64,000 nt of DNA from Flavipsychrobacter sp964461535 (GTDB taxonomy: Bacteria; Bacteroidota; Bacteroidia; Chitinophagales; Chitinophagaceae). Where the stretch lies: NCBI GenBank assembly GCA_964461535.1, contig CAYWUY010000002.1, forward strand, positions 1-64,000. Reading direction: 5' to 3'. Numbering within the stretch: the first letter of the stretch is position 1; every line of letters starts with the position of its first letter. The notes under the pieces are model-generated. The model searched no databases. It saw nothing but the letters and a program-made list of their open reading frames with translations, and was not told the origin of the DNA. Positions 18,281-27,898 of this stretch are shown piece by piece. Position numbers and translations under genes: made by a program.

Positions 18281-18303
18281 GATATCAGAAATTGGTTACA
18301 TAA

Positions 18304-18329
18304 GGGTTCGCACATTGCGAACCCTTTTT
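18304..18329 (+). terminator. terminator after the parvulin gene
   Basis: Perfect 9-bp stem GGGTTCGCA (18304-18312), loop CAT, complement 18316-18324, then TTTTT. The acyltransferase frame opens at a TTG at 18315 inside this hairpin, which argues against that start. Confidence 0.92.
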
Positions 18330-18362
18330 ATTTTTCCTCATTTATTTGTTTCTTTGAATGAG

Positions 18363-19463
18363 ATGAAGGAGCAATTTAAATATGTGGATGGGCTAAATAC
18401 CATCAGGTTTGTAGCTATATTATTGGTAATAGTAGGGCACTGGGGTGTAGGCGCAGATAAAGGGCAACTACAATTTGAAGTAATACGCTCAATAATACCT
18501 TGGGGTAAATTTGGATTAGCATTTTTCTTGGTGCTGAGTGGCTTTTTAATTTCTTCTATACTATTTAAAGCCAGGCGCGATATGACGCCTAGCGATAATA
18601 AACTAACCATCTATAAAAACTTTTTAATAAGGCGTGCACTTAGGCTGTTGCCGGTATATTATTTGGTAATAGTTACTTTATTTATAGTAGGTGTTCCGCA
18701 TATAAGACAACATATAGGCTACTACCTTACCCATACGGCTAATATTCTCTTTTATATGGAGAACGTGCCTAGCCCTATGATACACGTATGGTCTTTGTCG
18801 GTGCAAGAGCAGTTGTATGTGCTGCTGCCCCTAGTTATACTTTACGCTAATGAAAAATGGATAAAGTACTTTATATATGGTGGTATACTGCTAGGTATAG
18901 GCAGTAAGTTTTATGTACACTTTGTGCAGCATAAAGAGTTTGCTTTTTTGGTATTCAACTCGTTTGATTCATTAGGTTTTGGTGTGCTATATGCCTATCA
19001 TAAATACAAGGGTACTGATGCTCAATTTGAAAAAACAGTACGCTTTTTTATGCCCTTGCTGCTGTACTACTGCTGGCAGTTTGATAAGTTTTCCGGTTTC
19101 CCTGTAGTGGCACAGTTTCATAGAACTTTGTGGAGTGTAATGTCGCTAGGTATAATTATGTATGTGCTGCGCAACGAAAATAAGTGGCTGCAAAAACACT
19201 TTTTTGAAAATAAGACGTTGAATTACTTTGGTAAAATAAGTTATGGCATCTACTTGTATCACTACATTATAGGTGCTTATATGGATGATTGGGCTACCTA
19301 CATGCTAGCACATGGTGGGCCTGCTTATATATTTGGCTATTGGCCATTTTATGTTATTAAGCTGGGTACTGTGTTAGTAGTAGCATCGCTATCTTACAAC
19401 TACTTTGAAACACCTATCATAAATCTTAAAAAGAAGTTTTCTTATCTGAAGAAGGCTGCCTAA
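18363..19463 (+). CDS. acyltransferase 3 family membrane protein (OafA/YrhL-like)
   Basis: 366 residues from the ATG at 18363. It is a many-helix membrane protein of the acyltransferase 3 family, which transfers acyl groups to cell-surface carbohydrates. Visible are the early DGLNTIRFVAILLVIVGHW motif with the catalytic-type histidine, the FFVLSGFLI-like LVLSGFLISSILF stretch, the RRALRLLPVYY arginine-rich motif and the VWSLSVQEQLY motif. Acceptor and donor are not predictable and no glycan cluster is adjacent. The upstream TTG start is excluded because it lies inside a terminator hairpin. Confidence 0.9.
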   Translation: MKEQFKYVDGLNTIRFVAILLVIVGHWGVGADKGQLQFEVIRSIIPWGKFGLAFFLVLSGFLISSILFKARRDMTPSDNKLTIYKNFLIRRALRLLPVYYLVIVTLFIVGVPHIRQHIGYYLTHTANILFYMENVPSPMIHVWSLSVQEQLYVLLPLVILYANEKWIKYFIYGGILLGIGSKFYVHFVQHKEFAFLVFNSFDSLGFGVLYAYHKYKGTDAQFEKTVRFFMPLLLYYCWQFDKFSGFPVVAQFHRTLWSVMSLGIIMYVLRNENKWLQKHFFENKTLNYFGKISYGIYLYHYIIGAYMDDWATYMLAHGGPAYIFGYWPFYVIKLGTVLVVASLSYNYFETPIINLKKKFSYLKKAA

Positions 19464-19485
19464 AAAACGGTTGGATATTCTATAC

Positions 19486-19519
19486 ACAACAACAGCACCT
19501 CAAGGGGTGCTGTTGTTGT
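19486..19519. terminator. bidirectional terminator
   Basis: Perfect 14-bp stem (ACAACAACAGCACC at 19486-19499, complement 19506-19519) with a 6-nt loop, between the plus-strand acyltransferase and the convergent methyltransferase gene. Confidence 0.85.
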
Positions 19520-19540
19520 ATAATGTTGGTTGTATTACTA

Positions 19541-20341
19541 CTAAGGCTTAGCCATTAGCAGCGAATACACCATAGGTATTTTACCTTCAAGTCCTTTAAT
19601 GTAATACTTGTTTGGTGCTATGGTAACTACATTTTGAAAGCAAGGGTAGGGAGAATAATCATACTCTTCCAGGCTTTTTAATTGTAGCCCTGTGTTTAAC
19701 AGATTTTGTATTACATCTGATAAAGGGTGGTTCCACGATACACCTGTGAGATTTATTTTAGCTTCATTATCGGCATAGGTGCCTTCTTCTTGGTCTACTA
19801 TCACTTGGCGATTAAAGTAAGGATAGTCTATACTGGTAAATTCATTATTGAATATCCATACAACGGGGTGAAACTCTGCTATAATAAATTGTCCGCCGGG
19901 TTTTACAAAGTGGTTCACCACCTTAGCCCAGCGCTCCATATCGGGTAGCCAACCTATGGTACCATAAGAAGTAAATACAATATCGAAAGTTTCGTGCAGC
20001 ACATCGGGCAGGCCATATACATCTGAACATATAAAGCGGCCTGTAAGGCCTAGCTGCTCATTAAGCTGTTGTGCTTGTGCTATGGCCACATCAGATAAAT
20101 CTATACCTGTTACTTCTGCACCTAGTCTAGCTAAAGATAAGGTATCCATGCCGTAGTGGCACTGTAGGTGCAATACTTTTTTACCCTTTAGATTGCCTAA
20201 TAGTTTTAGCTCTATATCATTAAGGGTGTTGGCACCGTTAATAAACGACTGCGTGTCGTAAAAATCTGACTCTACATGCACCGGAGTTTTGGCGTTCCAT
20301 AGTGCTTTGTTGATAGCTAAGTAGTCTTGTTCGTAGTTCAT
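19541..20341 (-). CDS. class I SAM-dependent methyltransferase
   Basis: A 266-residue cytoplasmic methyltransferase. Motif I is VLHLQCHYGMDTLSLARLGAEV (residues about 55-76), followed by the acidic GIDLSD that binds the ribose of SAM, then VFTSYGTIGWL and the PGGQFIIAEFHP strand. It resembles a group of small-molecule methyltransferases common in Bacteroidota; the acceptor is unknown. It starts 13 nt after the small secreted protein gene and is probably the last gene of an operon beginning with the outer-membrane barrel. Confidence 0.9.
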   Translation of the reverse strand: MNYEQDYLAINKALWNAKTPVHVESDFYDTQSFINGANTLNDIELKLLGNLKGKKVLHLQCHYGMDTLSLARLGAEVTGIDLSDVAIAQAQQLNEQLGLTGRFICSDVYGLPDVLHETFDIVFTSYGTIGWLPDMERWAKVVNHFVKPGGQFIIAEFHPVVWIFNNEFTSIDYPYFNRQVIVDQEEGTYADNEAKINLTGVSWNHPLSDVIQNLLNTGLQLKSLEEYDYSPYPCFQNVVTIAPNKYYIKGLEGKIPMVYSLLMAKP

Positions 20342-20354
20342 GGCTTGTTATTTT

Positions 20355-20882
20355 TTATTTTTCGAAAATATAAATGAGTAGCGTATAAGTGCCGTTGTTT
20401 TTATTAAAATCTACCTCTAGCGTTACATGCCCGTTGGCTGCTGTTTCTTCACCTTCTTTAAATATAGGCATGTATACTACTTTTTTGTAGTCGGCAAGGC
20501 CGGGGAAGAAGTTGTCACGAAATTTCATTTTGTAGCCGTTAGTAGATAGGCAGTCGTCTAGTTGTTTTTTATACTGTTCGTATAATGGTTTTATTTCGTC
20601 TAGGTTGGCAGTTTGTTTTATGGCACCCTCATAAAACAGCCCCATAGAGCCTACGAAGCGTGCTTTAAATATACCCGGGATAGCAATAGAACTGTTATAC
20701 GCATTTAGGTTGATGCCGGATTCAATCATTCGGCCACGTACATTGCGAAACTGATTAACCCCGTCTTTTAATATTACTCTTACGGCATCGCAAAATATTT
20801 CTTTATCATCTTCTTGCTGTGCTACAGCAGAAAATGAACAAAGACATAATGCAAAACCAATAGCTGAAAAGAATTTAAGCAT
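20355..20882 (-). CDS. secreted protein of unknown function
   Basis: A 175-residue protein with signal peptide MLKFFSAIGFALCLCSFSAVAQ. The mature part (about 150 residues) has no motif I recognise. It is mixed alpha/beta, with the pattern YEGAIKQTANLDEIKPLYEQYKKQL forming a helix and an ending of alternating beta strands (GHVTLEVDFNKNNGTYTLLIYIF). It may be a small periplasmic or outer-membrane-associated protein. It sits 40 nt after the outer-membrane barrel gene and 13 nt before the methyltransferase gene, so it is likely co-transcribed. Confidence 0.75.
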   Translation of the reverse strand: MLKFFSAIGFALCLCSFSAVAQQEDDKEIFCDAVRVILKDGVNQFRNVRGRMIESGINLNAYNSSIAIPGIFKARFVGSMGLFYEGAIKQTANLDEIKPLYEQYKKQLDDCLSTNGYKMKFRDNFFPGLADYKKVVYMPIFKEGEETAANGHVTLEVDFNKNNGTYTLLIYIFEK

Positions 20883-20922
20883 ACTGCTAAGATAAGCGTG
20901 AAAGTGTTATAAAGACGCAAAA

Positions 20923-23670
20923 CTACTGGTGGAAGTTGCGGAATTTGTAGGTAAAAGTTACCATAAAATATCTTTTAATGATGTTGGTACGGGCATCCTC
21001 TATATAGCTATCGGTAACGGTGTGTACAATGTTTTTGTTTTGGTTCAGTATGTCGAATATGCTAGCCTTTATTTCGCCCTGTTGGTCTTTAAACAAGCGG
21101 TGAGATATGGCAATGTTCCATAAAAAGTAGTTTTGGTTGAAGGTGGTAGTAAGACCTTGATTGGTTTGGTAGAATAAAACAGAGTGGATAGCTACACGCT
21201 TAGCCGGTATAATAGATATAGCTGCTTTAGCCACGCTGGTAAGGTAGGTGTTGTTTTGTTTTTTATTAAACGAGTTTTCAGTTACTTGTAGGTTAGAGCT
21301 TAACTGCATTTGAAGGTCTATCCTGTCGGTAATATTACTGTTAGAAATTACTGAACCACCAAGTACATTATTGATTTGGTAGTTAGTAGCATTGTTAATT
21401 ACCGATGGAGTTTGGCTAGTACCGGTATTGATGGTTACATCTAGTCCGGTTTTTAGTTTTGTAAGGTTAATATAATAGTTGATATAGCTAGACAAATTGT
21501 AGTATCCGTCTATGTTAATAGGGTAAGAATATTCAGAGCCTGCGGGTAATATTATACGTCCGCGTAGCACAGTGTCGCGCAGCGGAATAAAAGAATAATT
21601 GGTAATAGTATTGTCGGTGAAATAAGCCGATAGATTGAAGGCTAAATGCTGCTTGCCATTTTTAGAAGAGCTGGTGTATCTTAAATTATACTGGTCTTGA
21701 AACGACTGTTTTAAATTAGGGTTGCCCGATGTTAGGTGCAGTGGATCGGCATTGTTAACTACGTCTTGCAATAAATTAGCCGGTGGTGCCATAGCCACTG
21801 AGCTATAATTGAATTGCAAATAGCGAGATGGAGATATGTTGTAGTTAAAGGCAATGTTAGGTAGTAGGTTGGTAAAGCGTTTCCATATTTCCCCACTGTA
21901 AGGTAGCGTTTGGGTATAGTGCAGTACGCTATGTTGTAAGCTGCCGCTTAATGTAAAGTCAAAATTTTTCTTATTTACCTGTAGCGATGCCTCGCCACGG
22001 TAAGAGGTGTTATTATTATAAAATGAGTTAGACAGATTAGTGTCGGGTAAAGAATAGTTTTTAAGTACATAGTTAAAGTTATCAGCGCTTTTGGTAGTAG
22101 TGGTAGGCGATGTTAGGTAGGTATATTGCATTTTAAACAGTGCATTTTTACCCAATGGTTCGGTATAGGTAACATCGCCGGCTATGTTCCAGCTAGCTTG
22201 TATTTGTTCGGTGCGTTGGTTAATGGTATCGTTAAGTTGTGGACTGTTATAGTAGTTGTTTTGTGCTAATAGTATATTTCTGTTGTTACTATTAATATTG
22301 CTAAAGGTAGTAGACAGAGATAAGGTGCGTCCCGGCTTTTTAAGCTTGTGCCTAAGCGAAACGGTTGAGCCAATATCGTAATTGTATTGTTTGTTGTTAT
22401 TGTCGTTATCGGTTTTGTTTAATAGTGTAGAATCGTTTAGGGTACGGCCTAAACGGGTGAATTTATTGTGCAACAACTGAAAAGATAATTGCGGAATAAC
22501 TAGTAGTGAAGTATTGGTGTCTATTCGGTATTCATACTGCGCATTTATTCTGTGGCTGGTATTGGTGTTGAAAGACGGACTATTTTCTACATAAGCCTGT
22601 CTAGACATATTGGGTAAAATATAGTTTCGCTGAAGGGTGTGTTCATTTGTCTTGTCGGTGTAGCGCAGCAAGTAGCTCAACGAAAATTCGCTGTGCTTAT
22701 CAGGATTATCGCTGTAGTTTAGCCCTGCTTCACTGGTAGTAGTAATGCCTTCGTTTCCCGTAGTGTTTTCGCTAAAGTTGCTGTTGTTGATATTGTTGGA
22801 CGAGCCAGTTATGGTTATACGCTGTTCGTTATTAAACTGATTGAGGGTAACACCACCGCTATAGCGCATAGGTGGTGCGCCACTAGAACCCAGGCCGCCT
22901 GTAGCATTGCCAAAGTAACCTTTACGCTTATTAGGGTCGGTAATGATGTTGATGGTTTTATTTCTAGAACTTTCTTTAAAGCCAGTGAATTTTTCGGCTT
23001 CACTTTTATCATTGAAGATTTGAATTTTTTCAATGATTTCAGCGGGTAGGGTGTGTAGGGTGGTAAGTGGGTCGGAGGTAAAAAAAGGCTTACCATCTAC
23101 TAATATTTTATATACGTTTTGCCCCTGTGCAGTAATGCCACTCCTATCTATTTGCAAGCCAGGAATACGAGAAACCAAATCTGCTCCATCAGCATTGGGT
23201 GAAAGCTTCATGGGGCCGGCATTAAATTCTGTAGTATCGCCATGCTGCACGGTGCGTAATAGCTTTTCAGTTAGTACAAACTCGTCTAGCCAGTGTGATG
23301 CCGTTTTTAATTTTATAGGAATTATTAAAGAATCGGGGCTATTAATATAAAAACTATCAACTGCATGTTTATAGGCACTATGCCTAACACTTATATAATA
23401 TTTACCAAATGGAATACCTACCACCACGGCCTTGCCCAGAGAATCGGAACTAATAGCTATATTATAATTCGTATGGTTGCTTACTTCAACATACGCATTT
23501 TCAACCGGATAAGTGCTGTTTTCACTTAATGCAATAATCACATTGCCCCTTTGTGCATATACAAGGGAAGGGAATATGATTATAAATAGTAATGCAAGAA
23601 TCCGCACAGTTGAAAAATAAATACTAAGGTATGAACTAGCGCTGAATGATAACGAATGCAATGATGGCAT
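20923..23670 (-). CDS. outer-membrane beta-barrel protein with regulatory-like and plug domains (TonB-receptor-like)
   Basis: 915 residues from the ATG at 23670, which gives a signal peptide ending SLVYAQ. Domains in order: a carboxypeptidase-regulatory-like beta sandwich (about 45-120), a plug-type domain with the DLVSRIPGLQIDRSG and YKILVDGKPFF motifs, then a large beta-barrel of the outer-membrane family-3 type, ending FMVTFTYKFRNF. Such proteins resemble SusC/TonB receptors but often lack a TonB box; none is obvious here. Substrate unknown. The frame extends to 23742, but that part adds no signal. Divergent from uvrA. Confidence 0.88.
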   Translation of the reverse strand: MPSLHSLSFSASSYLSIYFSTVRILALLFIIIFPSLVYAQRGNVIIALSENSTYPVENAYVEVSNHTNYNIAISSDSLGKAVVVGIPFGKYYISVRHSAYKHAVDSFYINSPDSLIIPIKLKTASHWLDEFVLTEKLLRTVQHGDTTEFNAGPMKLSPNADGADLVSRIPGLQIDRSGITAQGQNVYKILVDGKPFFTSDPLTTLHTLPAEIIEKIQIFNDKSEAEKFTGFKESSRNKTINIITDPNKRKGYFGNATGGLGSSGAPPMRYSGGVTLNQFNNEQRITITGSSNNINNSNFSENTTGNEGITTTSEAGLNYSDNPDKHSEFSLSYLLRYTDKTNEHTLQRNYILPNMSRQAYVENSPSFNTNTSHRINAQYEYRIDTNTSLLVIPQLSFQLLHNKFTRLGRTLNDSTLLNKTDNDNNNKQYNYDIGSTVSLRHKLKKPGRTLSLSTTFSNINSNNRNILLAQNNYYNSPQLNDTINQRTEQIQASWNIAGDVTYTEPLGKNALFKMQYTYLTSPTTTTKSADNFNYVLKNYSLPDTNLSNSFYNNNTSYRGEASLQVNKKNFDFTLSGSLQHSVLHYTQTLPYSGEIWKRFTNLLPNIAFNYNISPSRYLQFNYSSVAMAPPANLLQDVVNNADPLHLTSGNPNLKQSFQDQYNLRYTSSSKNGKQHLAFNLSAYFTDNTITNYSFIPLRDTVLRGRIILPAGSEYSYPINIDGYYNLSSYINYYINLTKLKTGLDVTINTGTSQTPSVINNATNYQINNVLGGSVISNSNITDRIDLQMQLSSNLQVTENSFNKKQNNTYLTSVAKAAISIIPAKRVAIHSVLFYQTNQGLTTTFNQNYFLWNIAISHRLFKDQQGEIKASIFDILNQNKNIVHTVTDSYIEDARTNIIKRYFMVTFTYKFRNFHQ

Positions 23671-23795
23671 TGTGGATGGTGCTGTGGGTAACTTATAGAA
23701 ATTTTGACCAAATATGAAATTTATATTTAATTCATCTGACAATTGTCGTGCTCAATAGGGGGTAAAGGAGAAATTATACACAATATTAGGATAGG

Positions 23796-23818
23796 AAGTA
23801 GGCTTGCACCTACTTTTG
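23796..23818 (+). promoter_or_regulatory. uvrA -7 box overlapped by a palindrome
   Basis: The -7 box TACTTTTG is at 23811-23818, 17 nt before the uvrA ATG. A perfect inverted repeat AAGTAGG-6 nt-CCTACTT (23796-23815) covers half of it, placing a possible operator directly on the promoter. No -33 TTTG is clear. Confidence 0.5.
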
Positions 23819-23835
23819 TATCCTTATTAGTTAAT

Positions 23836-26667
23836 ATGGCAACAACTAAGAAATCGGCTAGTAAAAAAGCCGTAATGAGTGAACCGGAAATAAATACCCC
23901 CGCTGTAGACGATTCTATATTTATAAAGGGTGCACGTATGCACAATTTAAAGAATATAGATGTGGCTATACCTAGAAATCAGTTAGTGGTGGTGACCGGA
24001 GTGAGTGGTAGTGGTAAATCGTCACTAACTATGGATACGCTGTTTGCTGAAGGTCAGCGGAGGTATGCAGAGAGCCTAAGTGCGTATGCCCGACAGTTTT
24101 TGATGCGTATGGATAAGCCAGATGTTGATTATATAAGAGGTATATGTCCGGCTATAGCCATAGAGCAAAAGGTAACTACCCGTACGCCAAGAAGTACTGT
24201 AGGTAGCATGACGGAGATATATGACTACTTAAGGCTTTTGTTTGCCAGAATAGGTAAAACGTATTCGCCGGTGAGTGGTAAGGAGGTGAAAAAGGATAGT
24301 GTGACTGATGTAGTAGAGTTTGTAAAGCAATTACATAAGGGTGCTAAGGTGCAATTTGTAGTGCCACTGGTAACTCGATACCAAAGGACGGTAACTGAAG
24401 AACTAAATATACTGATGCAAAAGGGCTTTAGCCGTATATATGCTCCGCATGTGACGGATAAACCTATAAGAATTGAGGATGTATTGGCCGGAACTATTAA
24501 TGTAGATGATGCTGTAATTTATCTATTGATAGACCGTGTAGTGGTAAAAGAGACATTTGATGAGGATGACCTGCATCGAATAGCCGATAGTATACAGACT
24601 GCATTTTATGAAAGTGAAGGAGAATGTAGGGTTGAGGTAGATGGGAAAGAGATACACACCTTCAACAATAGATTTGAGGCAGATGGTATATTGTTTGATG
24701 AGCCTACGCCTAATTTGTTTTCCTTCAATAATCCGTACGGTGCATGCCCTGTATGTGAGGGCTTTGGGCAAGTGTTGGGTATAGACGACGAATTGGTGCT
24801 GCCCGATAAGCACCTTAGTGTATATGAAGGTGCAGTAGCTTGCTGGCGTGGTGAAAAAATGGGTGAATGGAAAGAGATGTTTATAAGGCAGGCAGGTAAG
24901 ATGGGTTTCCCTATACATAAGGCGGTAGGCGACCTGGATGATGCTGAGAGTTTGCTACTGTGGGAGGGTAATGATAGGGTGCAAGGTATACGCGACTTTT
25001 TTGCAATGGTAGAGCAGAATTTGTATAAGGTGCAGTATAGAGTGCTACAAGCCAGATACAGAGGCAGAACTACTTGTACCTCATGCAAAGGTAGTAGGCT
25101 GCGTAAAGAGGCCATGTATGTAAAAGTGGCTGATACTACCATAGCCACATTGTTGCAAATGCCTGCTGACGAGCTGTATGATTGGTTTAAAAATCTGCAA
25201 CTGAGTGAACATGAAAAGGGTATAGCTAAACGTATACTAGTAGAGATAGACCAAAGACTAAAAACACTGCTAGATGTGGGGCTGGGTTACCTGAACCTTA
25301 ATAGAACTGCCAATACTTTGTCGGGTGGGGAAAGCCAACGCATACAGTTGACTAAGTTTTTGGGGAGTAACTTAACAGACTCGTTATACATACTAGATGA
25401 GCCTAGTATAGGATTGCACAGCAGAGATACGGAAAGATTGATAGGAGTGCTGCAACACCTGAGGAATTTAGGTAATACAGTAGTGGTTGTGGAGCATGAC
25501 GAGATGATGATGGAAAAGGCGGACTACATTATAGATATGGGGCCACTTGCTAGCCACTTAGGTGGCGAGGTGGTGGCAGCAGGTACCTATGCTGAAATAT
25601 GTAAAGATGCTAATAGCCTTACCGGAAAATACTTAAGTGGTGTAATGAAGATAGAGGCGCCGGATGCTGTGCGTAAACCAGGAGGATATATTCACATAGA
25701 GGGCTGCAAGCAGCATAACCTTAAAAATATAGACGTAACTATACCACTGAATGTGATGTGTGTGGTGACTGGTGTGAGTGGTAGCGGAAAAACTACACTG
25801 ATAAAGCAAACGCTATATCCGGCATTGCTAAAGCATTTTGGAGAAAGTGCCGATAGACCCGGTATATTTAAAAAGCTACATGGCGACCTGGATATGATAT
25901 GCCATATTGAGTTGGTAGACCAGAACCCTATAGGCAAATCGTCGAGAAGTAACCCGGTGACCTATGTAAAGGCATGGGATGAAATACGTAAGCTGTTTAC
26001 CAAACAGCCATTGTCTAAAATGAGAGGATTTGCGGAGAAGCATTTTTCATTTAATACGGATGGTGGTAGATGTGATACCTGTAAGGGTGAGGGTGAAGTA
26101 ATAGTAGAGATGCAGTTTTTAGCAGATGTGCATTTGCTATGCGAATCGTGTAAGGGTAAGCGTTTTAAAGATGAGGTGCTTGAGGTTACCTACAGGACTA
26201 AAAATGTATTTGAGGTATTGGAATTGAGTGTAGACCAAGCTATAGAGTTTTTTGCTGATGATAAGAAGGTGGTGAATGCGCTAAAGCCATTGAGTGATGT
26301 GGGGTTGGGCTATGTGAAGCTGGGGCAGAGTAGTGATACCCTAAGTGGTGGTGAGGCACAAAGGGTAAAATTAGCATCGTTTTTAGGTAAGGGTAAGAGT
26401 GCTGATAAAGTACTATTTATATTTGATGAGCCTACTACGGGGCTGCATATGCACGACATTAAAAAACTACTAGGGTCTTTTGATGCGCTGATAGAGCAAG
26501 GGCATAGTATACTGGTAATAGAGCATAATGTAGATGTAATAAAATGTGCTGACTGGGTGATAGATATAGGACCGGAGGGTGGTATAGGTGGCGGACAGCT
26601 ACTGTATGCCGGTGCGCCCAAAGGACTGGCTAAGGTAAAAGGGAGCTATACAGGGAAGTATATGTAG
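23836..26667 (+). CDS. uvrA: excinuclease ABC subunit A
   Basis: 943 residues, normal length for UvrA, the damage-recognition ATPase of nucleotide excision repair. Two ABC modules are visible: Walker A VTGVSGSGKSSL and VTGVSGSGKTTL, signatures SGGESQRIQL and SGGEAQRVKL, Walker B ILDEPSIGLH and FDEPTTGLH. Zinc-binding cysteines are seen in CPVCEGFG, CTSCKGSR and CDTCKGEG...CESCKGKR. I start at the ATG at 23836 (MATTKKSASKK), preceded by the -7 box; the frame opens earlier at 23743, but without a sensible start. It stands alone with a terminator downstream. Confidence 0.97.
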   Translation: MATTKKSASKKAVMSEPEINTPAVDDSIFIKGARMHNLKNIDVAIPRNQLVVVTGVSGSGKSSLTMDTLFAEGQRRYAESLSAYARQFLMRMDKPDVDYIRGICPAIAIEQKVTTRTPRSTVGSMTEIYDYLRLLFARIGKTYSPVSGKEVKKDSVTDVVEFVKQLHKGAKVQFVVPLVTRYQRTVTEELNILMQKGFSRIYAPHVTDKPIRIEDVLAGTINVDDAVIYLLIDRVVVKETFDEDDLHRIADSIQTAFYESEGECRVEVDGKEIHTFNNRFEADGILFDEPTPNLFSFNNPYGACPVCEGFGQVLGIDDELVLPDKHLSVYEGAVACWRGEKMGEWKEMFIRQAGKMGFPIHKAVGDLDDAESLLLWEGNDRVQGIRDFFAMVEQNLYKVQYRVLQARYRGRTTCTSCKGSRLRKEAMYVKVADTTIATLLQMPADELYDWFKNLQLSEHEKGIAKRILVEIDQRLKTLLDVGLGYLNLNRTANTLSGGESQRIQLTKFLGSNLTDSLYILDEPSIGLHSRDTERLIGVLQHLRNLGNTVVVVEHDEMMMEKADYIIDMGPLASHLGGEVVAAGTYAEICKDANSLTGKYLSGVMKIEAPDAVRKPGGYIHIEGCKQHNLKNIDVTIPLNVMCVVTGVSGSGKTTLIKQTLYPALLKHFGESADRPGIFKKLHGDLDMICHIELVDQNPIGKSSRSNPVTYVKAWDEIRKLFTKQPLSKMRGFAEKHFSFNTDGGRCDTCKGEGEVIVEMQFLADVHLLCESCKGKRFKDEVLEVTYRTKNVFEVLELSVDQAIEFFADDKKVVNALKPLSDVGLGYVKLGQSSDTLSGGEAQRVKLASFLGKGKSADKVLFIFDEPTTGLHMHDIKKLLGSFDALIEQGHSILVIEHNVDVIKCADWVIDIGPEGGIGGGQLLYAGAPKGLAKVKGSYTGKYM

Positions 26668-26697
26668 GTGTTAGTTTATTATAATAGAAAATATGTG

Positions 26698-26724
26698 TAG
26701 GGGTAGGCAAAGCGCCTGCCCCTA
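26698..26724 (+). terminator. uvrA terminator
   Basis: 11-bp stem with one G-U pair (TAGGGGTAGGC at 26698-26708, partner 26714-26724), loop AAAGC, then a T-rich tail. Confidence 0.88.
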
Positions 26725-26787
26725 TTTCTTTATAAAAAATTTATATCCTAGGGCTTAGGCTTTATATGGGGTTTATAATTGGCAGTG

Positions 26788-26795
26788 TACCTTTG
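26788..26795 (+). promoter_or_regulatory. -7 box of the potassium-uptake operon
   Basis: TACCTTTG, an exact TAnnTTTG, 17 nt before the ATG at 26813. The -33 region has only weak TTTA candidates, which fits a promoter that needs an activator. Confidence 0.5.
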
Positions 26796-26812
26796 TTGTG
26801 TATTTAGGATGT

Positions 26813-27898
26813 ATGTCAATATTGTTTACCACCAGCCAATTAAGTATTAAAAAGCAGCTATTGTCTTGCTTTGTACTGGTGCTATTGGTAACTGGTGCAT
26901 GTATGATATTGACCCCCTACATAGGGTATAGAGTAGTAGCTTATGTGTTGTTGGGTACGGTGTCTTTAACTGCCATGAGCTTTGATATATGGCCGGTGGT
27001 GCTGACTGCTGTATTAAGTGCTGTGGTTTGGGATTTTTTATTTATTCCTCCGGTATATACCTTTCATGTAGGCTCGGCAGAAGATATGTTGTTGCTGAGT
27101 ATGTACTTTGTAGTAGCACTTATAAATGCTGTGCTAACTATAAGAATAAGGCAGGTAGAGAAAAATGCCAGGCTAAAAGAAAAGCGTGCAGGAGCTATAA
27201 AACTGTATAATACTTTTTTAAACTCGCTATCGCATGAACTACGCACCCCAATATCTACAATAATAGCTGCAACTGATACCTTACAAAGTAGTGGTAGTTT
27301 ATTGAAAGAGCCACAAAAAGAAGAATTGCTGCACGAGATATCTAAAGCCTCTATAAGACTGAACGACCAAGTAGAAAATTTGCTCAACATGTCTAGGCTA
27401 GAGTCGGGATTTTTGCAGCCCAAACCAGACTGGGTAGATGTAGACGAGTTGACATACGGTATAGTAGATAAGGTGCAAGAATTGTATCCTGAAAGACAAT
27501 TTGATATACAGCTAGGCGTAGAACTGTCGCTAGTGAAAATAGATAAGGGTATGATGGAGCATGTGATTTTTAATTTGCTTAAAAATGCGTGCATCTATAC
27601 TCCGGGAAATGAGAAGATACAAGTGAAAGTGCAATGCAGACATGATGTATTAGAGGTGAGGGTGGCAGATAAAGGGCCCGGATTTCCGCAAGAAGAGATA
27701 CACAGAGTGTTTGATAAATTTTACAGATTGCAAGATGCTAAGCCCGGCGGTACAGGATTAGGACTATCGATAGTAAAAGGATTTGTAAGTGCAATGGGTG
27801 GTAGTGTGGCACTGGAAAATATAGAGGGTGGTGGTGCTTTGTTTACAATAAAAATGCAGGTGGCCACTAACTATTTAAAACAACTGAAAAATGAGTAA
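26813..27898 (+). CDS. KdpD-like sensor histidine kinase, short form
   Basis: 361 residues, far shorter than E. coli KdpD (about 890). It keeps the DUF4118-type membrane region (three to four helices, residues about 15-105, with the WDFLFIPPVYTFHV motif of KdpD) and the kinase core. The H-box is FLNSLSHELRTP, the N-box NLLKNACIYTP, and the G-boxes DKGPGF and GGTGLGLSIVKGF. The N-terminal KdpD/Usp potassium and nucleotide-sensing part is absent. It overlaps the response regulator by 8 nt. The gene's position upstream of kup suggests potassium control (inference). The ATG at 26813 is preferred over GTG 26798, which is almost at the likely transcription start. Confidence 0.88.
   Translation: MSILFTTSQLSIKKQLLSCFVLVLLVTGACMILTPYIGYRVVAYVLLGTVSLTAMSFDIWPVVLTAVLSAVVWDFLFIPPVYTFHVGSAEDMLLLSMYFVVALINAVLTIRIRQVEKNARLKEKRAGAIKLYNTFLNSLSHELRTPISTIIAATDTLQSSGSLLKEPQKEELLHEISKASIRLNDQVENLLNMSRLESGFLQPKPDWVDVDELTYGIVDKVQELYPERQFDIQLGVELSLVKIDKGMMEHVIFNLLKNACIYTPGNEKIQVKVQCRHDVLEVRVADKGPGFPQEEIHRVFDKFYRLQDAKPGGTGLGLSIVKGFVSAMGGSVALENIEGGGALFTIKMQVATNYLKQLKNE

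Noticed and set aside
18315..18362. Extended N-terminus of the acyltransferase from a TTG
   Set aside because: The start lies inside the terminator hairpin at 18304-18329.
24523..25148. Long minus-strand frames inside uvrA
   Set aside because: Shadows of the strongly conserved UvrA reading frame.
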